DNA from: a virus
Strand: one strand, 5' to 3'
Length of the DNA: 64,000 nucleotides
Virus record (IMG/VR): IMGVR_UViG_3300022833_000005
Coordinates: 1-64,000 of that record
The notes below the pieces were generated by a model. The model made no database searches. It was given only the letters and a program-made list of their open reading frames with translations, and was not told the origin of the DNA. The translations under genes and the position numbers were made by a program. Shown piece by piece: positions 55,301 to 62,677 of the stretch (the first letter of the stretch is position 1; the number at the start of each line of letters is the position of its first letter).

Positions 55301-56373
55301 AAGCTGCTATAACTAAGGGTACTGTTCCACAAATTGCAACCCAATCAGTATCGAGTGGTCAAGTTAATGATGATTACAAAGTGATGAGTTGGAGTAAGGA
55401 TATTTCAAAATCAGCAAAAGCTGAAATGCGTAAAGCTGGAGATTATTCTTATATCAATAAAGGTTTGTTTAAAAAAGTATATCAATTAGATGGTACACCT
55501 TTAATTCATTCGTATGAAGATACCAAAGGTTTATTAAGGGAATACTTTGTATATAAAATGATAAATGCTTGGGGAGATAGTTTTAGAGCTCAAGAGTTTT
55601 ATACAGAAGCTAAAGAGTCTGTTATTGATAATGGGTTTATAAAAGTGCCAAATGAAGTTTCAGATGCTACAGTTGTAAGTTTATATTCAAAAGAGAAACA
55701 AAAAAAAGTTACTAAATCTAATAGTATAACAGTTGATCAAGCTAATAGTATAAATAATTTAAAAGATATAGAGCCTGCGTATAATCAATTTTCAAATTTT
55801 GATATACAATATGCAATTAATAGGCTAATACCTAATAGTGAAAATAAAAATGTATTGTTTCATGGAACTGGTTTTGAAAATAAAATAACTTCTTTCAAGA
55901 AAAATAAGATAGGTATCTTTGCAAGTGACTTTACTACTGCTGGAGAATATGCAAATTGGGATTCTACAAATAGAGTTAAGGATAACAATGATTCTTTAAG
56001 TAAACCACAAGTGATACCTGTTATTTTTAATTTACAGAATTCAGTTAAATTAGATAGTAAACCTTATGAAGATATTGCTAATGTGTCTAGTTCAAATAGT
56101 ATAATTTCTACAAACACAATAGATCCAATAAATGGTGGTACGCAATATATAGTTAAAGATCCTTCTCAAATAATAATATTAAATTCTGCAACAACAATAA
56201 GTAAGATAGCAGATATAATTAATAAGAAAAATAAAGTATCTTTACCTGCTTATAAAACTATTTCATTACGAGATAAAAAAACTTACAACGCTGAAGATGT
56301 AAATGCTAAAATGCTAGAAGCAATGGGATACAGCCCAGAGCATGCAGGTGCACTTCTTAAAAAATTATGTTAA
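43366..56373 (+). CDS. Giant virion protein: RNA polymerase with zincin-like and ADP-ribosyltransferase-like regions
   Basis: The 4335-aa protein begins MANNNLLEKAQKGKAIAKPL. Residues about 140-500 have hydrophobic, membrane-like stretches (KNMGFAAGAYFTGGVYTSAL). A coiled-coil region lies near 960-1200. At 1924-1928 HEVFE with a later LAEEF (1979-1980) resembles a zincin. At 3280-3284 DFDID in VGSDFDIDKLSIYLKN, preceded by FRIPTQKQNSID, is the catalytic DxDxD of crAss-like single-chain RNA polymerases. The last 170 residues (FHGTGFENKITSF at 4165, FASDFTTAGEYA, VIPVIFNL) look like an ART-PolyVal domain. It would enter the cell with the DNA and transcribe early genes. Confidence 0.85.
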   Translation: MANNNLLEKAQKGKAIAKPLIPAPTQVSAPNPMVDEAYMQERYGNHSGSRQVTDLPSINYRSPNTSIDISDGGGSSALQDLLKFASGKDESGGGITRTLDEYAQNESGRYDFFMPGSFDNEDAAGQQQGFGSKMVNGIGKGLLLTGTTFLQGTVGLVNGTFQAINDGKFSSFYDNEFNRSLDEANKWSEDAMPNYYTAQESNANWYSPKYWATGNFLWDGVVKNMGFAAGAYFTGGVYTSALKALPYASRLFSVGKAAETLAATEAGLAGTNNVANAYGKIRKLSDTFLKDYKSLNLGGRVLVAGLSTTGEAGIEALHSSNEFRQKLIDKHIEQFGVTPVGDDLEAIDIATEGAGNATFFTNVALLTATNYIQFPKILGSSYKAEKGIINGLVREIDDIAYNAGKFTSVVSKYPKLSKLNKIRPYTFSISEAFEEVSQYSATVGTQDYYNKKYNGEATSWMESIGVGITTGAFSDEGAKNALIGGLSGALMLGRGKYKQSKAKTANTAKAIELLNKTSLSDFTKETINSVNRGTVLQQDREAALKIGDILNSKNIEADYIINYLTPRIKYGRFDLVKADITEYRNLAATEEGFAQLQSEGKALESDTKEAYIARLDRFEETANNTNSLWQSLNLRYSGQLGEDGKPTYTSDVMNKMLYAAAKVADFDVRIPELSGPLASAGIDTIGIVQSLIDGNVEAFNEAIVSIKGMDILADEKEILATQLEDLSEIALERKDFIKAYEDIKNNPKEYAEAPLSGTTGEAATHSSETIKVKTKQGEIEVELGTEYFVGKGVDYSKDPLDTPVTISQFVVEGVNEDGTLKIKTQDGNIKDVSPDVLENFKIGKVSTLENNKTANFFYNNRNDIFEFNFGKNFGGRRRGRLEYQDGKLYFVYLTPKGKVAKKELNNSHFIPQKDFKMPRVSKVGNVNSPQQQEAREQFLSPAEVAAQKATLAKNRDARLEVLSQLGQEATESLEEINKNLEKQTSELNKVKEDLENIEKMKVAGLNGPKIKLNFSKATKVFTQALNKLTKLQNIIEADIADLNNQKEELELNIAYFQDFTNEISDLPEDSDEFLQELKDQVSLLVDNGKNLNNALSAANKLAKGVDKAIKDVTKLFRKTLKGAYIVDQDYSQYLSELLDLVAAGENLAVNWPLLKIEMANFALTSDLSKDATVNDNSLINAIDSVKKLTKDLADMRAEYKARKIITDRFQKIMNEYKAQVSQEEKLTNNNKLVNQLLSTADNGPVIDSSNSVAFEAESKKSNEIIPRATVPVDEDKAHQVRANLFGLNLNSFSNRDSIRGIFVTANTQDQLLPGVIERMLDNNAELIEKFKDGMIIMVMIDESGALVGVDGKPIPKESILLDNAIYQTMPSQSLTSGGMFRESTTQEVKDSVIEQYKAWQKETLSQTTLGIPQEIDASFGSTESNQNNTTSAQDAGLITEDDLEIQDLIYIPTTNKAASKGTVAFNSPFGSVFLELPNGYVKLKNRIHTKAEATAIYDSVLQLAKNMLDVSSGGINSDSSVRILSFLRGVVYWGIPKDQQGNRKETGNNSVFFEKDKATGSLMLVLSKDGTTFKFTPSQLEKNKVLIINKLEQMYNNATGSKSKDINKKFEQIISISIDGEFKSVTWLNYQSYLLSNKNPDGSQREGYQVPLSTTINPEEEGKVNRKGIYFYTTNTADDFIIPEPKAVVKPIVPKVLLPKGAPTVASTDTEFEFTVGGAPTGKWKLDGVSVNTYVSPDGKQIMFTASADTNMDNYTETISILKGGDLDAVIKTITDAGKDFKQILKQTVYNAIASELTVDASQAAYIEAITPAPEVIAQDSEFEFTVVEQSAQDQIDALEDQINNMMSDINSEDLRIAIESEADRIKPENWNKVEAFLKKNFPNLPVYRVKNIIQATNGRQAWGMFKDGAIYVYENAETGTAYHEVFEAVWKMFTDVKEQGSVINEFKSRQGTFVDRPTGKTIKYSDATAAEIKEELAEEFRDYIQDKKIPGKSKGGSFISRLFADLKNFISKFLLGKDAQSKTEELFSKIGNGYYKKHMPYATKLSMAKEGIISIDDAFATSESEFRLKTLSDRQSADVNDEMTFLLINSLIKTDRSLFNIPSLSSTEVYDNLKVGVLTTIRKKEIAINKLLKNGTDLPVGTLLSMVEQNQQLERDVVSDWTRLVERHKEYIRSFEITFDEADNVQLGEENKIKESNKFDATKIDSFKKSNVAIRLLLASNPTYSENGKPVLSSINGRKLMPVSKTFITLMNRLHKSTSIEDMMSKLGSMAMEDPAYKTLYKRITKTDATPGAVDLSKIDTTYGASLLSGMWKTFKKQNPDVKNVFIFDNGEVAVGDAALSSAANQLRSEYINSIATLAKAGKGFFTYDVKQNAYFVSKKKLGAAPTNTYTEMVSFLAQMGIPFTVAEVKRLKGSNQRVFFNAVNGIKRSLAISGKITSLSKKTLDINKRLLELGILKTAIANPEFSSTYFNVSGERTQSFIGTNAASDLHNALSSIQNLSELAGTQYEYILTDSFSKGSNIINRMFTSSGQRKPDIDLFNVAYAGGTINEAKGQQKSSANLTFTQRLAQELNMNLSGQYLNLIPGDASIEWMLNMGNPIHANDFSRGFTDVHDIFKGYFLSEFELSKEDRSIANVKNRETKDLRFFKGILGDSLHADVITTEGTAEEVYIMFETKIKEATEQFIKKDVGRYIKYLQAYGVLSNIDGTYTFKNVDLAADMDANQMIRQLTAINVNYMIANIEMHKLLYSDPYQYKDELKRTKSFNSPRQAIVSNSPKMNVAFNNVWNEGFKKGDVGYTNFTQDYFRTTTHKDVIGIVDLPGYGSYEETDGGGIISQKSYREFRIRASDWNENEELQYRYDVAFEKRDKKIKLSKSEIEILKNKNPAIKSAYTSLKPIVSGSKLGKDGNSSKFNNVVLDKYALYPLSYRILKELNADSNALKLYNKMQNEDVDYIVFDSGRKVGAETSHDTYNKDGSFNDGEYIDIVNIPFSIMSLQSEVPSKGSALVTRGSQVTKLITMDYMDNGVPSDFFSGKEISARYKAWHKLTEKDKKQRSPLYKEIVHNQELLVELTNEGFSTMLVRLGIIEKDGEYIVEDFSEATKTLRDELFKREINDNISDALTGFLDGKSVLEATPAYQQIKNILYSIVDKQIVSPKISGGLKVQIPSALLESTRTEETTINGKKGYTSDVLKFYEDKDGERVMEIMVGRWFKSPKSDAELLEYFNNTKEGQKILSGLAFRIPTQKQNSIDAIRIKQFLPEEFGDNVVVPAGIVAKVGSDFDIDKLSIYLKNVFMNKGDLKLVPFFGFGQQAKDKFAAIFDQGGLFTKEQKRQLDSLGALKAFEVEGLFDTEEGETFKDLLGQMGIVDQEDTLVTFVNEMSEIGVKDAVVNRLYKQSLENEFIQSSENLVTHPSNFQRLITPNSAEQLKALGKFIAEKTTGGTFDYTDVSNMLDRRFMARLRHSFVIGKQAIGIAAVNQTNHSLNQRSAVYVDKDRMSNVSIEDAAWLTVGNGDVNFEKFNTINIDGRNLPSLSGVTNSDGQLISDILGQFIDGYVDISKGPWIMELGAKPNVAATFMFLTKIGVPIDTVSYFMNQPIIREYLQAIENKGYSYLFIQDIVNETLEEYDNRDTSVIERIPTKTLLRGNVGKESFTAKEKNEQQFMLLEFLKYAKMASQLFEVTQGTNFDTSNFNDPYLIFKKGVQLERAKNTIISSVDEILENSFIGNLAGKLNQSRDAMANFLVSDRGTVREIIQKVLLPYTGGNINNKKFVGIARKVVNDLFDYVVQTDQNFNLALQKMLLSDKGVASQLVTFLNQVKKNPRHPLFHNHVINLLEVRAPIRGGDSLPTNITLKNTDNKVYDQNSIIYGFRELKEALEGQSDLYDNIVTLSILQSGLGNSPISFTSLLPYEDFEKIYNKSLSKIENIPNLNEFYTIGVFERNNWSKSDIVPSTSLFSKFDDRKQKFVYPSIEYLPSNVKAAITKGTVPQIATQSVSSGQVNDDYKVMSWSKDISKSAKAEMRKAGDYSYINKGLFKKVYQLDGTPLIHSYEDTKGLLREYFVYKMINAWGDSFRAQEFYTEAKESVIDNGFIKVPNEVSDATVVSLYSKEKQKKVTKSNSITVDQANSINNLKDIEPAYNQFSNFDIQYAINRLIPNSENKNVLFHGTGFENKITSFKKNKIGIFASDFTTAGEYANWDSTNRVKDNNDSLSKPQVIPVIFNLQNSVKLDSKPYEDIANVSSSNSIISTNTIDPINGGTQYIVKDPSQIIILNSATTISKIADIINKKNKVSLPAYKTISLRDKKTYNAEDVNAKMLEAMGYSPEHAGALLKKLC

Positions 56374-56374
56374 T

Positions 56375-59300
56375 ATGGCTACATGTCCAAATAAAAATTT
56401 AGAGTCTTGGAAATTACTTATATCATCAAGAGGTGATGATATGGCTTATTACCTATGGGATAAATACGATGGTGAAGTTCCTAATGCTGAGATGACTCCT
56501 GCTATTGTAAAGTTTAATTTAAAAGCATTAGATATTCTTAATTCTGATAAAGCTATACAAGTTTTTGAAAAAGGTAAGAAGAATGGTTGGGATATTAATA
56601 AGATCTTAACAGAGCTTCAAGTACCTAAAGAGCAAAAGCAGATTATACTATCTAAAAATATATCAACTAGAGAGGAAATCATAACATCTCTATTAGCTGA
56701 AAATAGTTTTACTGTTGAGGTTAATGTAGGAGTAGATGGGAATAAGTTTAAAAGTGATGTGTCACCTGAAAATATAAAAAGTATTAGTTTAGAAGAATAC
56801 AATTCTATAAAAGTAGAAGAGATTGAAAACGGAACTAATAAATTAAAACCTGTTAAAAATGGAATGTACTTTAAAAATAAAAAAGGAGATACTTTTTTTG
56901 AACCAACAGTTGTAGAAAATAGTTCTTTTTACCGAGATTTAACAGTTCCAGGTGGTGCTAATTATACAGAAAATGAAATATCTACACCTGCTATTACACC
57001 TAATATTAAAAGTCATGCACAATTTAGTACAGATAATGGTATAGGGTGGTTTAGAAGTGATGAACAACTTAATGATTTAACAGATGAAACTAAATTTAGA
57101 CCTGTTTATTCTTTAGATAAAATAGTTAGTTATATAGAAATTTCAACAGGATTAGAATATAATAAAAATAGTAAAAAACAAAATACACGTAGAATTTTAG
57201 AAGTACAATCTGATTTATTTCAGAAAGGTAGAGATAAAAAATCTTTAGTAAATAGTATGCCAGAAAAAGGAAACTATAAAATGTTTAAATATGGTGATTT
57301 TAATTATTTTACTGTAGATAATAAATTTTTTAAACAACCTTTAGAAGATAAAAATGATCCCTATGGTGTACCTAAAGAAATTGAAATTAATAAATCTGAA
57401 TATGATTTAGTAGTAAACAAAGAAATTAAAGAAAACAATTTTCTTCAACTACTAAACAAAAAAGGTAATTGGGTAAACTTCTTTATACAATCTATAGTAC
57501 AAGATAGTGTTAAAAAAGGTTATGAGAAAGTATTATTTCCTACAGGTGAAACTGCTGCTAAGGTGGAAGGGCATCAAACTTTAGTTGAAGATATTGCTAA
57601 ATGGGATAAAATTATAAATAAAGATTACAAAACTTGGAAATTAGAAGCTATAGATAATAATTTAGATGAAATTAACGAAAATGTTTGGAAAGGTAATATT
57701 ATATATGCTAAAAATAAAAAAGAAGAATTAAAAACACAAGGTATAGAAAAACTTAAACCTATTGAAGCTTTTTATACCAATACAGTTACTAATATACTTA
57801 ATAAGTTATATGATGTAAATGAAATAACTGATGAGCATGGTAACACTTGGAATGAAGTGACATTAGATCAAAGTTCTGTACAAGGGCAAAATATCTTATT
57901 ACAAAAAGAAAACCAATCTTCAAATAAAACTAAAGCATCTCAAGAAATTTTAAGTAAAGTTAAATTAATTATTAAGAGAATGGGAATAGATATTCAAACA
58001 ATGATTGAATATTCTAAAAATAATCCTAATGTTGATGTAACAAATGTTAATGGTTTAGCTGATTTAATTAATGGTATCATTGCTATATCTGAAGGTAAAG
58101 AAGACATTGCTCTTACAGAAGAGATGGTTCATATTGCTACAGCAATAATAGAGCAGAAAAATCCAAAATTGATTACAGAAATGATATCTAAAGTGGATAG
58201 GTTTAAAGTGTATAAAGAAACCTTTGAACAATATAAAGACATAGCTGCATATCAATTACCTAATGGTAAGCCAAACATTCGTAAAATAAAAAAAGAAGCT
58301 GTAGATAAACTTATAGCTGATCTTATTATTAATGATGGTCAATCTTTTTCAGAACTTACAGAAGAAGAAAACAGATCTATCATAAGAAGAATGTGGGATG
58401 CAATTACAGATTGGTTTAGAGGACAACATAAAGCTAGTAATATAGATTTATTTCAAGAAAGTGCTACTAGAATTATACTAGGTAATTTTGAAGGGAATGT
58501 ATTAGATTTAACTAGTAAAGAAGTTTACTATCAAGCTACAGATGCTCAGAAAAAATTACAACAAAAAATAATAGAGACCAGAGAAAGCTTAAGAAAAATA
58601 GAATCTAAAGAACCTATCAATCCTTTATTAATGGATGAAGAAGGTGCTACTAGTTACTATGAAGTGTTAGTTGATGGTGAATATCAAAGAGTTACTAAGA
58701 GGGTAACTGATAGAGTTAAAGCTTGGTACACACAAAGGTTTGGAAAAAATAAAGATTGGACTGCTCAAGAAAAAAGAGATAATGAAGTTAAACGACAATT
58801 AGGAGTTGATTTTCATAATTATTTTGAGGAGATACATGATAGATTTTTCAATACTGATGGTACAAGAAGAGAAAACTTTGGCCCACGTCCTAATATTCAA
58901 GATGCTACTAAAGATGCAGTGTATACTAAACTAGAAAAGTATTATGTAGATTTAATTTCTCAATTTTCTAGAGATGGAAAAAATCCATTAGTGTTTTCTG
59001 AAGTGATGGTGTATGATCCTAAACTTAAAGAGGCAGGTACAATTGATCTTCTTATCGTAGATCAAGATGGTACATCTCATATATATGATTGGAAGTTTAT
59101 GAGTGTTGCCCAGGGTGCTGAAGATGTTGCTTGGTATAAACAAGGAGCATATAATGTACAACTTGGTAGATACAAAGACATATTAAGATCAGCTTATGGT
59201 GTAAAACAAATAGGAAAGAATAGAGCTGTTCCTATTATAATGGATTTACAAAGAGAAAATCCAAAAGACTTAAAAACTAATTTAAAAATTAAAGGAATTA

Positions 59301-62300
59301 AAATTGGTTCTGTAAACCCTAAAGAGATTCAAGATCTTAAACTTGTTCCAGTATCAGAAGAATCAGAATCTACAGGAATTAAAAAATTAGATGAGTTACT
59401 AGTAAAACTAAATGGTGTATATAAACAAATTACTAAAGATAAACCAATCACTGAAGAAGATAAAACTTTTAAAAGAGAGCGTTTAAATATTCTTAAGAAA
59501 GCTATTCGTACAGCACAGAGTACATTAAATATTGCTCCATTAGTTGATGTAATTAGAGTGATGAGGAAAGAAGGAGAGAATATAATTTCTGAATATAAAA
59601 CTACATATGAAGGAAGACCTGCTACATCAGAAGATTTTAACGATGAGCAACTATCAGATTTTGCAGATAATATAAGAGAGTATGGTGATTTAGCTTCAGT
59701 GTTTCAAGATATAAACATTGACTTAAAGGATTTAATTGAAGAAAAAGAAATTCTTGATTTAATACGTGCTGAGGCAGAAGCAATTAAAATATCCCTATAT
59801 GAAATTAAAGAAATAGCTGGGGAATTTGCAGATAAATTTATTGGTGAGAAAAATCTTGTGACTGGTTTAACTAAACCTGAAAAAGTAGTAAAAGGTTTAA
59901 GTTCTTTATTTAGAGGATTATCAGATTTACCACTAGCATCATTAAAACTTTTATACAAACTTGCTAATCGTGCAATGGGCTTTGCTAATGAAGATGCATT
60001 ACAAGAAGTGAATGACCTTCTCGCAATAAGAGATAAACTAAAAGCTAGAGGTGGAGATTTAAGAAAAACTGTACAGCAAATTTATCAAAAATCTAGTGAA
60101 GGTGGATTAGTAAATAAATTAATATACAGATATAAAAGAGAATTCTTCCAAGAGGTTGATGCAAATGCTGAAGAGGGAAGAAGAAGTAGACAGTGGTTAA
60201 AAGATAATGTTGATTTAAAAGGATATTCAATTGAAGCTTCTAAAATATTAAAAGAAAGACTTTCAAAAATTAATAAAACTTATGATGACGGTGAATTAAA
60301 AGAAAAACTTTTATTAGATGAAATGAGAAAGTGGGATGTTTCTCGAAAAGATTTTAATGGTTTTAATAATTATGTAATCAAAAGACACCCTTTATTAAAA
60401 TGGGAATCTACTGAATATATTAATCTTGCAAAAGATCCAGAGTTATTTGAATTATATAATTATATAACTAAGATAAATAAAAAAGCACAGTCTGTAGGAT
60501 ATATAGAAAATAAAGTGCAATCTACATTTTTACCATTTGTAAGAAAGACTATGGCTGAAAGTTTAGCTTGGGATTTTAGTTTAAGTTCAATAAGTAATTT
60601 TAGTGATAACTTATCAGTAAGAACTTCAGATGTAGGATATGGGAATATTAATGAAGTTACTGGAGAGGTAGAAAATAGTATACCAAAATATTACACTTCA
60701 GATTTTACCAAGGGAGAAGATGGTGTAAATGATTATTCTGATGTAAGTGAAGATATATTTAAGAACATGATAATGTACATTAACCATATGGAGAAGTACA
60801 AATACATGTCTGAAATAGAAGGTCAAATAAAATTAGTTCGTTCAATAGAAACATTCAAAGATCATTTACAAACTTCAAAATTTAGTAAGGTTGTAATGGA
60901 TAGTAATGGTAAACCTATTATTGAAAAAGGAAATGCTGACAATGTAAAAATATTTGATTCATTTTTACAAACTGTTATATATGGTCAAAAATACACTGCT
61001 GATAATACAGATATTGCATTAGGTGATGGTTTACTTACTAGTATTAAAAAAGGTATCAATTCTGTTGCAGGTAAAGAAGTATATAAAATTGGGGATAAAC
61101 CTGGAAGTCTATCTCTAATTAAAACTATTGATGCGATGAATAGGGCCTTTCAATTAAAGACTTTAGGATTTGAATTTATATCAGGTGCTGTAAATATATT
61201 TGGTGGTAACATACAAGTTGCTACTCAGGCAGGAAACTACTTTAAAGCAAGAGAGTTTGCTAAAAATGAAATGATGTTAGTTGGTAATCGATTTAAGAAC
61301 GATGATGAACGAAGTATGTTTATTCAACTTATTGATAAATTCATGCCATTAAAAGATGATCCTACTTATGAGAAGATGAAAGCTGCAGGAATGTCTAAAC
61401 TTACTCAGCAAAACTTTTCTGATATGTTATTTGTATTCTTTAGAGAACCTGAACAACATTTAGAAAAAACAATATTCTACACATTGTTAGATAATATGAT
61501 GGTTGAAGATGGTAAGGTTGTTAGTATTAGGGAGTTTGTAAAGAATAAATATAAAGATAGGTATAGTTCTGCAAGTAATTTTAGAGATTCTAAACAATCT
61601 ATAGATGCAGAAATAGAGTCACTTAAAAAAACAAGATCTATAAATTCTACTAAAAAATTAGTAGATGGTGAATTAGTTATACCAGGATTAGATTTAAGTA
61701 ATAGAGAAGAGTTACAGCGTCTAACTAATTTATCAAGAAGTATTTCTAGAAATGCTACAGGTAACATGACAGATTTTGATACTAGTAGAATGAACATGAG
61801 TGTTTGGACTAGATCTATGATGGTGTTTAAAGGTTGGATTCCTAAACTTTTAGATACTAGATTTGGAGAATTTAGAAAGATAGCTGATGATTTCTCTGTA
61901 GAAATTGGAGAAGATGGAATGACTACTGGAGATAAATATGATGTTGGTAGAGTTAGGTTATTTGGATCCTTTTTAAGTTTAAATATTGCTAAAACAGTTA
62001 AAGAAATAAATGATGTACTTATTGTAAATGATTCTGGTATTCTTAAATTAGATGAAATGTATGCACAATATGCACAATCTTATTTTGAAAGAACAGGTGA
62101 TGAGTTACAAATGACTGCAGAAGATTTCAATGACTTAATAAGAAACAATTTACGTAATCAACTTAAAGAACTTGCAATTCTTATGTCATTATTTGGAGCC
62201 ACCTTAGCTTTAGGGTTTATGGAACCAGAAGATGATGAAGATAAAGCACATAAAAACTTTTATAGATTTGCACAAAGAGTTGTAGATAAATTTACAAGTG

Positions 62301-62599
62301 AATTGATGTTCTTCTATAATCCTATAGAAATGAAAAACATCCTAGATGGGGGAATATTCCCTGCCATAGGATTAATAACAGATGTAGGAAGATTTACAGA
62401 TCATTTCTTTATGGAGACTACAGGATTAGATTGGTCAAACACAGATCTTACAGCAGTTGAAGTGAGAAAAAAAGCTCAACCAATAAAGAATTTAATGAAA
62501 ATGCTTCCTGTAAGTAAATCATTAGTTACATATCTTGCTATATCCAACTCTAAATTTGCTAAAGAGTTTGATGTAACTATTCAGAAACAAAGTAGATAA
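56375..62599 (+). CDS. Second giant virion protein: polyvalent domain, degenerate zincin, PD-(D/E)XK nuclease
   Basis: The start at 56375 (MATCPNKNLESWKLLISSRG) is chosen because it follows the previous stop directly and opens with a motif known from polyvalent proteins; an ATG at 56342 overlaps the previous gene. At about 276 EVQSDLFQKGR begins a large-polyvalent-protein domain (FFIQSIVQDSVKKGYEKVLF). At 582-586 EEMVH recalls a degenerate zincin. At 891-933 AGTIDLLIV, YDWKFM (Asp905, Lys907) and QLGRY form a RecB/Cas4-type nuclease core. The last 1100 residues are helical with one hydrophobic segment near the end (ELAILMSLFGATLALGFMEP). It is probably injected with the polymerase protein. 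Confidence 0.8.
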   Translation: MATCPNKNLESWKLLISSRGDDMAYYLWDKYDGEVPNAEMTPAIVKFNLKALDILNSDKAIQVFEKGKKNGWDINKILTELQVPKEQKQIILSKNISTREEIITSLLAENSFTVEVNVGVDGNKFKSDVSPENIKSISLEEYNSIKVEEIENGTNKLKPVKNGMYFKNKKGDTFFEPTVVENSSFYRDLTVPGGANYTENEISTPAITPNIKSHAQFSTDNGIGWFRSDEQLNDLTDETKFRPVYSLDKIVSYIEISTGLEYNKNSKKQNTRRILEVQSDLFQKGRDKKSLVNSMPEKGNYKMFKYGDFNYFTVDNKFFKQPLEDKNDPYGVPKEIEINKSEYDLVVNKEIKENNFLQLLNKKGNWVNFFIQSIVQDSVKKGYEKVLFPTGETAAKVEGHQTLVEDIAKWDKIINKDYKTWKLEAIDNNLDEINENVWKGNIIYAKNKKEELKTQGIEKLKPIEAFYTNTVTNILNKLYDVNEITDEHGNTWNEVTLDQSSVQGQNILLQKENQSSNKTKASQEILSKVKLIIKRMGIDIQTMIEYSKNNPNVDVTNVNGLADLINGIIAISEGKEDIALTEEMVHIATAIIEQKNPKLITEMISKVDRFKVYKETFEQYKDIAAYQLPNGKPNIRKIKKEAVDKLIADLIINDGQSFSELTEEENRSIIRRMWDAITDWFRGQHKASNIDLFQESATRIILGNFEGNVLDLTSKEVYYQATDAQKKLQQKIIETRESLRKIESKEPINPLLMDEEGATSYYEVLVDGEYQRVTKRVTDRVKAWYTQRFGKNKDWTAQEKRDNEVKRQLGVDFHNYFEEIHDRFFNTDGTRRENFGPRPNIQDATKDAVYTKLEKYYVDLISQFSRDGKNPLVFSEVMVYDPKLKEAGTIDLLIVDQDGTSHIYDWKFMSVAQGAEDVAWYKQGAYNVQLGRYKDILRSAYGVKQIGKNRAVPIIMDLQRENPKDLKTNLKIKGIKIGSVNPKEIQDLKLVPVSEESESTGIKKLDELLVKLNGVYKQITKDKPITEEDKTFKRERLNILKKAIRTAQSTLNIAPLVDVIRVMRKEGENIISEYKTTYEGRPATSEDFNDEQLSDFADNIREYGDLASVFQDINIDLKDLIEEKEILDLIRAEAEAIKISLYEIKEIAGEFADKFIGEKNLVTGLTKPEKVVKGLSSLFRGLSDLPLASLKLLYKLANRAMGFANEDALQEVNDLLAIRDKLKARGGDLRKTVQQIYQKSSEGGLVNKLIYRYKREFFQEVDANAEEGRRSRQWLKDNVDLKGYSIEASKILKERLSKINKTYDDGELKEKLLLDEMRKWDVSRKDFNGFNNYVIKRHPLLKWESTEYINLAKDPELFELYNYITKINKKAQSVGYIENKVQSTFLPFVRKTMAESLAWDFSLSSISNFSDNLSVRTSDVGYGNINEVTGEVENSIPKYYTSDFTKGEDGVNDYSDVSEDIFKNMIMYINHMEKYKYMSEIEGQIKLVRSIETFKDHLQTSKFSKVVMDSNGKPIIEKGNADNVKIFDSFLQTVIYGQKYTADNTDIALGDGLLTSIKKGINSVAGKEVYKIGDKPGSLSLIKTIDAMNRAFQLKTLGFEFISGAVNIFGGNIQVATQAGNYFKAREFAKNEMMLVGNRFKNDDERSMFIQLIDKFMPLKDDPTYEKMKAAGMSKLTQQNFSDMLFVFFREPEQHLEKTIFYTLLDNMMVEDGKVVSIREFVKNKYKDRYSSASNFRDSKQSIDAEIESLKKTRSINSTKKLVDGELVIPGLDLSNREELQRLTNLSRSISRNATGNMTDFDTSRMNMSVWTRSMMVFKGWIPKLLDTRFGEFRKIADDFSVEIGEDGMTTGDKYDVGRVRLFGSFLSLNIAKTVKEINDVLIVNDSGILKLDEMYAQYAQSYFERTGDELQMTAEDFNDLIRNNLRNQLKELAILMSLFGATLALGFMEPEDDEDKAHKNFYRFAQRVVDKFTSELMFFYNPIEMKNILDGGIFPAIGLITDVGRFTDHFFMETTGLDWSNTDLTAVEVRKKAQPIKNLMKMLPVSKSLVTYLAISNSKFAKEFDVTIQKQSR

Positions 62600-62640
62600 T
62601 AGGTTTAATGCTATATTATAATCCTATATTTCTTATAATA

Positions 62641-62672
62641 TTTGTAAAATACATATATAAAACATAAATTTG
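62641..62672 (+). promoter_or_regulatory. Promoter for the second fibre cassette, near-leaderless
   Basis: TTTG (62641-62644), a 20-base spacer and TAAATTTG (62665-62672) fit the Bacteroidetes promoter consensus well. The ATG at 62678 lies only five bases past the -7 element, so transcription would begin at or next to the start codon. The 78-bp gap from 62600 holds nothing else. Confidence 0.5.
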
Positions 62673-62677
62673 TACAC

